A stretch of DNA of 64,000 bases from contig CAZTNA010000014.1 of assembly GCA_964615305.1 (NCBI GenBank), forward strand, positions 12,002 through 76,001, given 5' to 3'. The DNA is from Bog-950 sp964615305 (GTDB lineage: Bacteria > Bacteroidota > Bacteroidia > Chitinophagales > LD1). This document shows positions 32,788-41,849 of the stretch, in pieces (the stretch's first letter is position 1; each line of letters begins with the position of its first letter). The position numbers were made by a program, and so were the translations under genes. The notes under the pieces were generated by a model, which searched no databases, was not told the origin of the DNA, and was given only the letters and a program-made list of their open reading frames with translations.

Positions 32788-33213
32788 TTATTTTGGTTTT
32801 ATACCAAACCACTTTCGAACTGTGCCAAGCGGTAAGCTATGCCATGCACGTTCATGTAAGTAGTACAACACAACTTTGGTTAGAACTTCAGTTAACCCTA
32901 TCTTAAGTCCTGTAAGCGCGTCTCCGGAATAAAACCAACCAAGTACCATTGTGTCAATTGTTCCTACAGTTCTCCATGTTACCGCCTTAATCCAAGAAAT
33001 TGCCGGAGTTTGATCTTTTCCTTGTAAGTAATATAGCCATACGCGTTCGTGCAAATAATAAAGCACAACTTTAGACAGCACTTCGGTAAGCCCTATTTTA
33101 AGTGCCATTTTTAAGTGGCCCGTCATAAAAAACGAAATGATGGTAGTGTCAATAGTGCCGACTACTCGCCACGAAATACCTTTCATTACACTACGAAGAT
33201 GAGACTCGGTCAT
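32788..33213 (-). CDS. Tandem DUF2061 membrane protein
   Basis: 141 residues made of two DUF2061-like units. Unit 1 (residues 10-62) has SWRVVGTIDTTIISFFMTGH then KIGLTEVLSKVVLYYLHERVW. Unit 2 (residues 75-127) has TWRTVGTIDTMVLGWFYSGD then KIGLTEVLTKVVLYYLHERAW. Each unit has two membrane helices. Family function is unknown; some homologues are fused to sulfate-assimilation enzymes. No such gene is nearby. Confidence 0.85.
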   Translation of the reverse strand: MTESHLRSVMKGISWRVVGTIDTTIISFFMTGHLKMALKIGLTEVLSKVVLYYLHERVWLYYLQGKDQTPAISWIKAVTWRTVGTIDTMVLGWFYSGDALTGLKIGLTEVLTKVVLYYLHERAWHSLPLGTVRKWFGIKPK

Positions 33214-33347
33214 TTTAAATTTTCAACAAACATAAAATAACCTACAAAACAAGTAGAGAATTGTTTTTTACAATTACTATTACGGTTATTGTAATAGTAA
33301 TTCAACAATATTTTAAATTACCTAGTGAAACAGTGGACTACTAATAT

Positions 33348-35003
33348 TCACTTAGTTCCATCTTCTACCATAAACACCCATCCGTTTTTTCGGTAAAGTT
33401 CCCGCAAGTTACCATTCCACACTAGCTCTTGCTGCACCTTGTTTACCTTAGTAACTACATACAACGTAAGTGAACTATCTCCGGCTACAGGTATTGGTTT
33501 GCGGGCATAGAAAAAATGAGCATAACTTTTAAAACCTCCAGGTTGTATTCGGCAATGTTCGCGTTGTTTACTTTCTAAAAACTCAATATGAGCTGCCTGC
33601 GAATATTTTTCAACCCTTGGCACAACAAAGGTCATAACAGCGCTAATAAAAAGTGCGGTGCTCATCAGCATCAAGTAAGTTCCCCACTTTACATGTTTGG
33701 TTTGTGTAAACAATAACGCTACAATAACTATAACCAAGTATGCCAAACCAAAACGTATGTCATATACGCTCCAGTAAACAGGGGCTTTTAACGCTTCACG
33801 AGCAAAATCATCTTTTACATAATTAATAAACACTTCGGGGTGTTGCATTAGAAATACCCCCCCTGTAACAGCGGCTACCAGCAACAATGCTATTGTAAAC
33901 AAAGGTGCGGTTTGTTTCCAAGTCCACTTCATTTTTCCGTTAAAAACGTAATTAAGGTAATATGCAGCCAGAAAAGTGATTGGGAAGTAGCAAAGCGAAG
34001 AGTAATGAACAATCTTTGTTTTTACAGCACTAAAAACTACCAATACCACCAACAGCAGGTATAACATCCATCGTTTAAAATTCTGTTGGCTTGTATCATC
34101 ATTTACATTGTGTTTAAAGGTGTCGAAAATTAATGCCGATGCAGGAAACACTCCAATTAACAACACAATCCAATGATAGTAGAATGGCCCACCATGGCCG
34201 CTGTCCTCAGTTTTGAATAGTCGAATTTGGTAGGTAATGAACTCATCTATAAACCTCACTCCATTAGCTCTTACTTCAAAACTAAGCCAAACAGCAATGA
34301 CAACAGCCACCATCAACCACCAAATAAGCATTTCGCTTAACTCAATTTTCAGTTTTCCTCGATTAACAAAAAAATAAACTGAGGCAGTAAGCACTGTAAG
34401 TAAAATTGCAACAGGGCCTTTAGTGAGCGTTGCTAATCCAATAAAAAAAGCTGACAATATCAGATTCCATCTACGGTTTCTTTTTCGTGTTCGCGAATCT
34501 TCAAAATCATTTTGTACACTCAACTTATACATAAAAACTACGCCCAGAAAAATAAACAGATTAAATACGGGGTCAATAATTCCGGAACGGAAGTACAACT
34601 GTGGTAATATGCTGCAGGCAAATAGCAACGCCCAAAGCACTCCCATTTGCGAGCTAAACACATATCTACCCACATTAAAAACTGTTAGCATGGTAACAAT
34701 TCCACAAATTGCGTTAGGCAACCTGGCGGCAAACTCGTTTACACCAAAATAACTCATACTCAGTGCCTGTAACCAGATAAAGAATGGTGGTTTCTCGTAA
34801 AATGGCTCAAAATTAATTTGAACCATTCGATAATTACCTGTCAATAACATTTCGCGTGCACTCTCAGCAAAATTTATCTCGTCCCAATCGAATAGATGTA
34901 CATGGTCTAAAAATGGCACAAAAAGTAAATATCCTATAACCACTAAAAAAAACTGCGTGGGAAACTGCGACAGCCGTTTAAGAAATTGTGCAGCAATGCT
35001 CAT
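33348..35003 (-). CDS. ArnT-like membrane glycosyltransferase (GT39/PMT superfamily)
   Basis: 551 residues with about 11 membrane helices. The first luminal loop holds the acidic DWDEINFAESAREMLLTGNY motif with the DE pair of GT-C enzymes, then NFEPFYEKPPFFIWLQALSM and EFAARLPNAICG, typical of ArnT/PMT. Such enzymes transfer a sugar from a polyprenyl-phosphate donor to lipid A or protein on the periplasmic side. The acceptor here is unknown. It stands alone. Confidence 0.85.
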   Translation of the reverse strand: MSIAAQFLKRLSQFPTQFFLVVIGYLLFVPFLDHVHLFDWDEINFAESAREMLLTGNYRMVQINFEPFYEKPPFFIWLQALSMSYFGVNEFAARLPNAICGIVTMLTVFNVGRYVFSSQMGVLWALLFACSILPQLYFRSGIIDPVFNLFIFLGVVFMYKLSVQNDFEDSRTRKRNRRWNLILSAFFIGLATLTKGPVAILLTVLTASVYFFVNRGKLKIELSEMLIWWLMVAVVIAVWLSFEVRANGVRFIDEFITYQIRLFKTEDSGHGGPFYYHWIVLLIGVFPASALIFDTFKHNVNDDTSQQNFKRWMLYLLLVVLVVFSAVKTKIVHYSSLCYFPITFLAAYYLNYVFNGKMKWTWKQTAPLFTIALLLVAAVTGGVFLMQHPEVFINYVKDDFAREALKAPVYWSVYDIRFGLAYLVIVIVALLFTQTKHVKWGTYLMLMSTALFISAVMTFVVPRVEKYSQAAHIEFLESKQREHCRIQPGGFKSYAHFFYARKPIPVAGDSSLTLYVVTKVNKVQQELVWNGNLRELYRKNGWVFMVEDGTK

Positions 35004-35079
35004 TGCCCAATATTAGAAAAGAAAATCACAGTGATTTGTCAAAACATATATTTGCCAAACCGCAAAACAATACTTGGCA

Positions 35080-36351
35080 ATGAATTTTATTGAAGAATTA
35101 CAGTGGCGCAATATGCTGCATGATATTACCCCGGGCACTCGGGAACTGTTAAACAAGCAAGCCGTAACTGGTTACATTGGATTTGACCCTACTGCTGATT
35201 CGCTGGGTATTGGCAATATGGTGCAAGTGATGACACTCATGCATTTTCAACGATGTGGGCATAAACCAATAGCATTAATTGGCGGTGCTACCGGGCGTGT
35301 GGGCGACCCATCAGGAAAAACGGCAGAACGAAACCTGTTGAGCCTTGAAGAAATTCAACATAATCTAAACTGCCAGAAAAAACAACTTGAGAAATTTTTG
35401 AACTTCAACTGTGGTGCTAACTCTGCTGAAATAGTAAACAATTACGACTGGTTCAAAGATTTTACTTTTCTTGATTTTATACGCGAAGCCGGTAAACACA
35501 TCACTATAAACTATATGCTGGCAAAAGACTCTGTGCAAAATCGTTTAGAAAACGGAATGAGCTTCACGGAATTTTGTTATCAGCTAATACAGGGTTATGA
35601 TTTTTATTGGTTATGGAAAAACAAGAATGTTCAACTGCAGCTTGGTGGCAGCGACCAATGGGGTAACATAGTAACAGGCACAGAACTTATACGCAGAAAA
35701 GCAGCCGGTGAAGCATTTGCACTTACTACTAAGCTCATTAAAAAAGCAGACGGAACTAAGTTTGGGAAAAGCGAAGGTGGAAATATATGGTTAGATGCCC
35801 GCAAAACTTCGGTTTACAAATTTTATCAGTTCTGGTTAAACACGTCTGATGCTGACGCCCCAAATCTTATTCGAATATTTTCATTAAAGAGCCAACAAGA
35901 GATAGAAAACATAGAGGCAGAACACAACCAAGCTCCACACCTTCGTATATTACAAAAAGCACTAGCAGAAGAAGTAACTGCCAGAGTTCATTCATCTGAA
36001 CAGTTATTACGGGCTAAAGAAACCACGGAAATTCTCTTTGGCTCGTCATTCGAGGCCTTTAAAAATTTAACGGCTGATGAAATTCAAGATGCCTTTGACG
36101 CAGATATTTCGTTTACAGTAGATAGAGAATTGTTTAACGCAGGTGTTGAGCCGGTTTCATTGCTCAGCGAACTAGCAGCCATATTTTCTTCGAAAGGCGA
36201 AGCACGTAAAGCCATACAAGGTAATGGAGTAAGTGTTAACAAAGAAAAATTAATACTGGAATGTAAGCTCAGCACTACAGATTTATTGCACGGAAAGTTT
36301 TTGTTGATACAAAAAGGTAAAAAGAATTATTACCTGATAACTGTTAACTAA
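35080..36351 (+). CDS. tyrS: Tyrosyl-tRNA synthetase with variant HIGH motif
   Basis: 423 residues from the ATG at 35080. Nearly all family motifs are intact: YIGFDPTADSLGIGNM, CGHKPIALIGGATGRVGDPSGK, SFTEFCYQLIQGYDFYWL, GGSDQWGNIVTGTELIRR, KADGTKFGKSEGGN (KMSKS region) and a C-terminal S4 RNA-binding domain. The class I HIGH motif reads GIGN, so both histidines are replaced. The protein is otherwise full-length. A TATATTTG box at 35047-35054 may be its -7 element. A lipoprotein gene follows 1 bp after the stop. Confidence 0.93.
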   Translation: MNFIEELQWRNMLHDITPGTRELLNKQAVTGYIGFDPTADSLGIGNMVQVMTLMHFQRCGHKPIALIGGATGRVGDPSGKTAERNLLSLEEIQHNLNCQKKQLEKFLNFNCGANSAEIVNNYDWFKDFTFLDFIREAGKHITINYMLAKDSVQNRLENGMSFTEFCYQLIQGYDFYWLWKNKNVQLQLGGSDQWGNIVTGTELIRRKAAGEAFALTTKLIKKADGTKFGKSEGGNIWLDARKTSVYKFYQFWLNTSDADAPNLIRIFSLKSQQEIENIEAEHNQAPHLRILQKALAEEVTARVHSSEQLLRAKETTEILFGSSFEAFKNLTADEIQDAFDADISFTVDRELFNAGVEPVSLLSELAAIFSSKGEARKAIQGNGVSVNKEKLILECKLSTTDLLHGKFLLIQKGKKNYYLITVN

Positions 36352-36352
36352 T

Positions 36353-36670
36353 ATGAGATCACTTATTCAATTCTTGTTTTTCATTACACTATTACTCAGC
36401 CAATCTTGCGGCAAGCAGCCCTATCCTTGCTTTACAACAAATCCATCCGAAGATAATATCCATGCCAATCAACCCATTTCTTTCAGTCCTTATTGCAGCA
36501 CAAATGGCAAAGAATTTTTTTGGCAGTTTTATGCCAATGACGACTCGATTGAGTTTAGTCCGGTAGTAATAAAATACTTTAAAGACACCGGCTATGTGGA
36601 AGTATCACTCGATGTAACCAACGGAAACAAATTTGCCCGTGTTACAGATAAAATATACGTAAAGCCTTAG
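36353..36670 (+). CDS. Small lipoprotein with PKD-like fold
   Basis: 105 residues with a lipobox (LLLSQSCGKQ, Cys about residue 19). The mature part is beta-rich and contains FFWQFYANDDSIEFSPV and FKDTGYVEVSLDV, suggestive of a PKD-like sheet. It starts 1 bp after tyrS, so it is in the same transcript, and ends 4 bp before the convergent DUF4249 gene. Function unknown. Confidence 0.65.
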   Translation: MRSLIQFLFFITLLLSQSCGKQPYPCFTTNPSEDNIHANQPISFSPYCSTNGKEFFWQFYANDDSIEFSPVVIKYFKDTGYVEVSLDVTNGNKFARVTDKIYVKP

Positions 36671-36674
36671 ATAG

Positions 36675-37721
36675 TTACTGGCAAAGTAATCCATCGTGTT
36701 TTTTGAACCTCAATGGTTGCGATATTGGGTTGCAGGCAAGTGAATCTAACCCGTTGTTTGACAGCAAAACACTATCAACCGACTTGATATAGCGCGAACT
36801 AAAAAGCCCTACCCCTTCACTAATATTAGTAAAAGCCGGCAGCGCTTCGTTTGATACAATTCCGCTTTGTGCAGCCAATGCATTCATGTACCTTGCTAGC
36901 GTTGTTCCTCCGGCTGAATAGGTAAATACCATGCCTTTGGTGTTATCAAACTCGCGGTTTACCGAATTGGTAGCTTCTAATTTATTGGCAAGGGAACGGA
37001 ACAGAAACTCTCCTTCAAACTTCGTTTTTATGGTTTCTCCATCTACATAATCGTAGGCGGCATTTTGAAAAATAGGTATGTCCACATATTTACTTCCCTT
37101 TAAAGTGTTATCAACGGAATTGTATTCTTTGTAATGAAAACGCACAGTCAAATCATACACACCTGCGTTCTCTGCTTTGTCAATTATCAAATTTGTGGGG
37201 CTAGCGGTACCAAGATTAAGTTTGGCAGCTTTGGTAGGTACTGCTACTTCAAAATCTTTTACCAAGTCTGTTTCTGCCTTTATTACTTTTCCGCTCACAG
37301 TATTAGTAATTTCTAAACGGTATCTTTTTGCCGGATCGAGCGTACCTGTAAAACGGTAAAGTATGTTGGGAGATTGCGAAAAAGTGCCGGAATCTTTAAG
37401 TATTGGTGGTGTAAGTGTATCTCCATTCACTTTTTTAAGGGTATATGGTGAGCCATTTGCAGTACCGTTTACCAGAGGCTGCAATTTGACGGTTATTTCA
37501 TCACCATAGTAAATAGAATCGGGAATACCAGCTGCAAGCACTGCATCCCCATCTACCAAATACCCTTTCTGAACCCTGATATAATGCGCGTTCTCTGTGT
37601 GATTTAAAAGGCCATACACTACTGGCACTTCCTTGTAATTTGACGTAACATCAAAGTCTTGTTTGCATCCGGTGGTGTACAAAAGAACTACAGCAAAAAT
37701 TGCAATTGGTAAAAATTTCAT
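36675..37721 (-). CDS. DUF4249 family lipoprotein
   Basis: 348 residues with signal and lipobox (VVLLYTTGCKQDFDV). The body is beta-rich with the DUF4249 pattern (VPVVYGLLNHTENAHYIRVQKGYL near the start). In Bacteroidota these genes often sit beside TonB-dependent receptors, but none is here. The surface or periplasmic role is unknown. Confidence 0.8.
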   Translation of the reverse strand: MKFLPIAIFAVVLLYTTGCKQDFDVTSNYKEVPVVYGLLNHTENAHYIRVQKGYLVDGDAVLAAGIPDSIYYGDEITVKLQPLVNGTANGSPYTLKKVNGDTLTPPILKDSGTFSQSPNILYRFTGTLDPAKRYRLEITNTVSGKVIKAETDLVKDFEVAVPTKAAKLNLGTASPTNLIIDKAENAGVYDLTVRFHYKEYNSVDNTLKGSKYVDIPIFQNAAYDYVDGETIKTKFEGEFLFRSLANKLEATNSVNREFDNTKGMVFTYSAGGTTLARYMNALAAQSGIVSNEALPAFTNISEGVGLFSSRYIKSVDSVLLSNNGLDSLACNPISQPLRFKKHDGLLCQ

Positions 37722-37775
37722 AAGCGGACAAATGTAGGAGAATAATCATGAGATGAAACCTTACACCATCAGCAC

Positions 37776-37997
37776 TTAAAAATCCCAAACAGGGTTGCGT
37801 TTGCTACGGATAAAGCCTTTCATTTTTATCCAAAACGCAAGAATCATGTAAATGATAAATGGCGACCCAATAGCTAAAAAACTGGCGTATATAAAAAAGA
37901 GCCTAATTTCTTTTGCGGGCATTTGCAGCTTTCTTCCAACTCTATCGCATACTCCGTAGATATTCTGTTCTATTAAAAACTTTAGTGAATCAATCAT
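37776..37997 (-). CDS. PspC-domain protein
   Basis: 73 residues. The PspC-like part covers most of it: LIEQNIYGVCDRVGRKLQM then IRLFFIYASFLAIGSPFIIYM with one or two membrane helices, and a short basic tail. The name phage-shock PspC is by fold only; no psp genes are adjacent. It lies 54 bp upstream of the DUF4249 gene on the same strand. Confidence 0.75.
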   Translation of the reverse strand: MIDSLKFLIEQNIYGVCDRVGRKLQMPAKEIRLFFIYASFLAIGSPFIIYMILAFWIKMKGFIRSKRNPVWDF

Positions 37998-38015
37998 GTT
38001 GAAATACTCAATTGA

Positions 38016-39779
38016 CTAATACTCTATTGCAGTTATTGTTCTGTGACCAATGTCAGGTGCTGTTAATGGCTCACAGTAAATGCGCCTGGTTACGTTTCCG
38101 CTTCGGCTCCATTGCAATGTGAGAGTATGAGCCACGCCTGTAGTAACAGTAATTGGTTTAGAAAATGCCAGATTCCAACCGGTTACAATACCTGTAGCAA
38201 AGTCTAAGTCTTCGCCTACTGTTACTGTACCACCAATTGATACTCCATCTAAAAGTAACCGACCGAAAACATTTTGACTCGCATCTACGCCAGTTGGGTC
38301 TGTTCTTCCTGACATAGTAAACGATGCAAGAATGTTAGGCTTGGTTGGAGTGAAAGTAAGAGTTAAGCCGGTGGATACATACGCCACGTTGTTCATATTA
38401 ATATCAGTAGTGCCGGTTATTGAGTAAACTTTTGTAGTTGGTATGGTAGTGGTGAGCGAGCCACAAGGATCGGTAGAAGTAAGTACATTAGTAGCTAAAG
38501 AATACGATAATGCAGTATTACAACCGCTCACTCCCGTAGCTCCACTAGGGCCTGTAGCTCCCTGTGCCCCTGTTGTTCCGTTACTTCCAGTTGCCCCTTG
38601 AGGGCCAGTATTTCCTTGGGCACCAGTAGCACCAAGAATACCCGTATTACCTGTAACACCTTGAGCACCTGTTGCACCCTGTGCGCCAGTAGCACCATTT
38701 AACCCATTGGTTCCGTTAGCCCCTGTAACACCTTGAGGACCGGTAGCTCCGGTTACTCCATTCAATCCATTAGTTCCGTTTATTCCGTTTATTCCGGCTG
38801 TGCCTTGTGGTCCAGTATTGCCTGTTGCACCCGTTGCTCCGTTTACTCCATTTAACCCATTGGTTCCGTTAGCCCCCGTAACACCTTGAGGACCTGTAGC
38901 TCCGGTTACTCCATTCAATCCATTAGCTCCGTTGGTTCCGTTTATTCCGGCTGTGCCTTGTGGTCCAGTATTGCCTGTTGCACCTGTGGCTCCGTTTAAT
39001 CCGTTAGTGCCGTTAGTTCCATTTGCCCCCGTAACACCTTGAGGACCTGTAGCTCCGGTTACTCCATTCAACCCATTAGTTCCGTTGGTTCCGTTGGTTC
39101 CGTTTACTCCGGCTGTGCCCTGTGGACCAGTATTACCGGTTGCACCGGTGGCTCCGTTTACTCCGTTAGTGCCGTTTGCTCCATTTGCACCGGCTACACC
39201 TTGGGGGCCAGTATCACCTGTGGCACCGGTGACTCCATTTAATCCATTAGTGCCGTTGGTTCCATTTACACCTGCTACACCTTGGGGGCCAGTATCACCT
39301 GTGGCACCTGTAGCTCCGTTTAATCCATTAGTGCCGTTGGTTCCATTTACACCGGCTACACCTTGAGGGCCAGTATCACCAGTGGCACCAGTGGCTCCGT
39401 TTAATCCATTAGTGCCGTTGGTTCCATTTACACCGGCTACACCTTGGGGGCCAGTATCACCTGTGACGCCTTGCAAGCCTTGAGGCCCTGTAGGTCCGCT
39501 TAATTGACAAAGCGATACCCAACCACTACCTGGAGTGAAATAGAAAAAGCAATTGAAAGTAACATCGTACACTAACAAGCCGTTTGCCGGAGATGATATT
39601 GCTGTTCGTTGAGCGGAAGTAACCCGTGGAACTATTAATCCTTTATCTACTGCATCGAGATGAAGTATTGCACTTGCATCTGGATTAGGCAAGCCTATGC
39701 CTACATTGTTTTGTGACATTAAAGCATTACTGATTAAAACAAAAAACATTACCCCTACTAAGTAAAACGTCCGCGTCAT
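38016..39779 (-). CDS. Collagen-like repeat protein with C-terminal beta domain
   Basis: 587 residues from the ATG at 39779, with a signal peptide. The N-terminal domain (about residues 25-85) has the NNVGIGLPNPDASAILHLDA start common in Bacteroidota appendage proteins. About 330 residues of Gly-X-Y triplets follow, rich in Asn, Thr and Gln-Gly, built of a 27-residue block (GPQGVAGVNGTNGTNGLNG and so on). The C-terminal 130 residues form a beta domain that may cap the triple helix. It is probably a surface or extracellular fibre. The long DNA repeat predicts copy-number variation. Confidence 0.85.
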   Translation of the reverse strand: MTRTFYLVGVMFFVLISNALMSQNNVGIGLPNPDASAILHLDAVDKGLIVPRVTSAQRTAISSPANGLLVYDVTFNCFFYFTPGSGWVSLCQLSGPTGPQGLQGVTGDTGPQGVAGVNGTNGTNGLNGATGATGDTGPQGVAGVNGTNGTNGLNGATGATGDTGPQGVAGVNGTNGTNGLNGVTGATGDTGPQGVAGANGANGTNGVNGATGATGNTGPQGTAGVNGTNGTNGTNGLNGVTGATGPQGVTGANGTNGTNGLNGATGATGNTGPQGTAGINGTNGANGLNGVTGATGPQGVTGANGTNGLNGVNGATGATGNTGPQGTAGINGINGTNGLNGVTGATGPQGVTGANGTNGLNGATGAQGATGAQGVTGNTGILGATGAQGNTGPQGATGSNGTTGAQGATGPSGATGVSGCNTALSYSLATNVLTSTDPCGSLTTTIPTTKVYSITGTTDINMNNVAYVSTGLTLTFTPTKPNILASFTMSGRTDPTGVDASQNVFGRLLLDGVSIGGTVTVGEDLDFATGIVTGWNLAFSKPITVTTGVAHTLTLQWSRSGNVTRRIYCEPLTAPDIGHRTITAIEY

Positions 39780-39855
39780 AAGCTGCAATTTGTGTGTGCT
39801 TCGAATTTAAACCAAAATATTACGAAACAGAAAAAATCTTTTTGTACCATAAGTA

Positions 39856-41130
39856 TCACTTCAAAATACTTGTACCAATTGCACATTGCAAGCACTTAAA
39901 ATTACTGCAATACACAGACTTTAGCTGAAGCATTGCCTGAGATGTTGAAGCCGAGTTGGCTCTCCACTCAAGTTTCTGCCAACCTTTTGTTACAACGTTG
40001 TGTTCGGCCTTAATTTCTTGTAACATTTGAACAGCCATATCGCAGTAACTATCATTACATTTATACTTTCCATACGCAAACAATATAGGAACAACAGCAT
40101 TTATCACTAGCATATCTTTTGTTGAACTTCCTATATAGGCTTTCCGACTTTCCACGGGTTTATCAATCATGTAATGTGTATGCCAATACTCTGACACATC
40201 TGCTGAAAGTATTTCAAGAAGTTGTAAGCTTGTATTGGAATTAATGGCTTTTGAAAACATTTTTGCTCCACTCCCATTCATCAAAGCCGCTAACTGTGCT
40301 AGTCGCAACGTTGGAAAATTTGCGGGACGAAGTCGCATAAATTTCCAGATATGTTTCTCAAGTGGTTTTAAGTTGTAAAGTTTCTTTAAGTACATGAATT
40401 CTTTTCGTAATTCAGCAACATAAACGTCATCTGGCTTATCAGTAAGAAAACCGGCCTGTCCAAATACAAGTGCTTCAATCTGCTGCTTGTTACCTGCATG
40501 TTTTGCCCAAAGTTTAACTGGTAACGCTTGAGCTAACTGTAAAAATGGCTCGCTGTTGACAGGCGCACCCATGTATTTACTCAATTGCTGAAATAGAACA
40601 TTTTCCCAATCATGCTCGCACTGTTGTAACAGATTTTCAATGGACTTAACTTTGTTCTCCAATCGTTCAGCAAGTAATCGTTCAGCCCATGAATCTCGTA
40701 TCAAAGTATCCACTCCGCTAAAGAAACCGGCACAAGGAATCCAACGTCTTTCTTTAGATAACTCATTGTATTTACAAAGTGTTAAGTCTTTAATTCTACC
40801 TCTTAATAAAATTGTGGGTACTAAACAGTTATTGTTGTTGATAGCTGCCTTTCCAAAATCATCGTACACCACATGCAGTACGACACTATTATAAGCATTG
40901 TCTTTCTGGTGATGATGCTTAAACCAATCAGAAGAATTTACATGAATTTCAATACTTCCTGCCCAAAGAGTTTTGCCTATTCTGACTTTTGCATTTTGAA
41001 AATCTGCTCCTGCATCAGCATTATATATGCCTGCATTAACAATCTCAACTTTGTCGCCCTGAGTTGTGTAAAGGTTTTCTTTGTTAAATAACTGAAACTT
41101 CCAAACAAAATGAAGAAGTTGTTCATTCAT
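39856..41130 (-). CDS. DUF2851 family protein
   Basis: 424 residues with the DUF2851 start (FVWKFQLFNKENLYTTQGD then NAGIYNADAGADFQNAKVRIG and WAGSIEIHVNSSDWFKHHHQ). The histidines and acidic residues of this region could bind metal, but no activity is known. The family is common in Bacteroidota. It lies 28 bp after the LRR gene in a run of minus-strand genes. Confidence 0.85.
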   Translation of the reverse strand: MNEQLLHFVWKFQLFNKENLYTTQGDKVEIVNAGIYNADAGADFQNAKVRIGKTLWAGSIEIHVNSSDWFKHHHQKDNAYNSVVLHVVYDDFGKAAINNNNCLVPTILLRGRIKDLTLCKYNELSKERRWIPCAGFFSGVDTLIRDSWAERLLAERLENKVKSIENLLQQCEHDWENVLFQQLSKYMGAPVNSEPFLQLAQALPVKLWAKHAGNKQQIEALVFGQAGFLTDKPDDVYVAELRKEFMYLKKLYNLKPLEKHIWKFMRLRPANFPTLRLAQLAALMNGSGAKMFSKAINSNTSLQLLEILSADVSEYWHTHYMIDKPVESRKAYIGSSTKDMLVINAVVPILFAYGKYKCNDSYCDMAVQMLQEIKAEHNVVTKGWQKLEWRANSASTSQAMLQLKSVYCSNFKCLQCAIGTSILK

Positions 41131-41158
41131 AGCTCACAAAATAACAATGTAAATCGTC

Positions 41159-41848
41159 TTAAAGCAACACCTGGCAGTCAGGCAGTTGCCAATTTAATTC
41201 CTCCACTTGTTTTGAAGTAATCTTTGTATTCTTCAGGTTAAGAATTCTTAGAGAACTTAGGTTTTTAAAATCCGGTGGAATGACCGATAAATTTTTACTA
41301 AAACTCATATCTAACGCTTTAAGACTTTTCAGGCTGGTTAGCGCAAGCGGAATTGATGTGAATGCATTATAGGTTAGGTCAATAATTTCTATTACCGTCC
41401 ACGATACTATCTCAGTTGGCAATGATGTGAGCTTATTTTTTGAGGCTACAAATCGTTTTAGTTTCGAAAGCGCTGAAATTTCTTTCGGCAGCTTTGCAAT
41501 TTTATTGAAGCCAATTTCTAGTTCCTGTAAGTTTTTGAGCAATGCTACTGTTGCTGGTATTGATGTTAACTGATTAGAGGTTGCGTTAAGATACTTTAGC
41601 TTTTTAAGTGTAAACAATGCAGGTGGTAATGCTGTAAGTTTATTAGAAGATATATTTAGTCGTTCTAAGTTTGTAAGTTTTGAAATGTTCTCGGGCAAAA
41701 CCGTAAGCCCCTTACCACTCAGGTTTAACGATTTTACAGCCGTAGGATTTTTAAGTGCTTCAGTGAGGGAAGTATAATCGGCTGATAACAACCCACTGTA
41801 AGTAAACATATACAACAACATGTTAGCAAATACCAACCTTTTATGCAT
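41159..41848 (-). CDS. Leucine-rich repeat protein
   Basis: 229 residues with a signal peptide and about seven to eight 23-residue leucine-rich repeats (SLNLSGKGLTVLPENISKLT, ERLNISSNKLTALPPALFTL, and so on). They form a solenoid that binds other proteins. Such secreted LRR proteins may mediate surface contacts, and this one has no sorting tail. It starts 1 bp after the end of the PLP gene, so they share a transcript. Confidence 0.8.
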   Translation of the reverse strand: MHKRLVFANMLLYMFTYSGLLSADYTSLTEALKNPTAVKSLNLSGKGLTVLPENISKLTNLERLNISSNKLTALPPALFTLKKLKYLNATSNQLTSIPATVALLKNLQELEIGFNKIAKLPKEISALSKLKRFVASKNKLTSLPTEIVSWTVIEIIDLTYNAFTSIPLALTSLKSLKALDMSFSKNLSVIPPDFKNLSSLRILNLKNTKITSKQVEELNWQLPDCQVLL

Positions 41849-41849
41849 C

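Noticed and set aside
37776..37997. Phage-shock operon
   Set aside because: Only a lone PspC-like domain is present; no pspA, pspB or pspF nearby.
39039..39366. Proline-rich plus-strand frames over the collagen-like gene
   Set aside because: They are complementary-strand translations of Gly-X-Y repeats and have no independent support.
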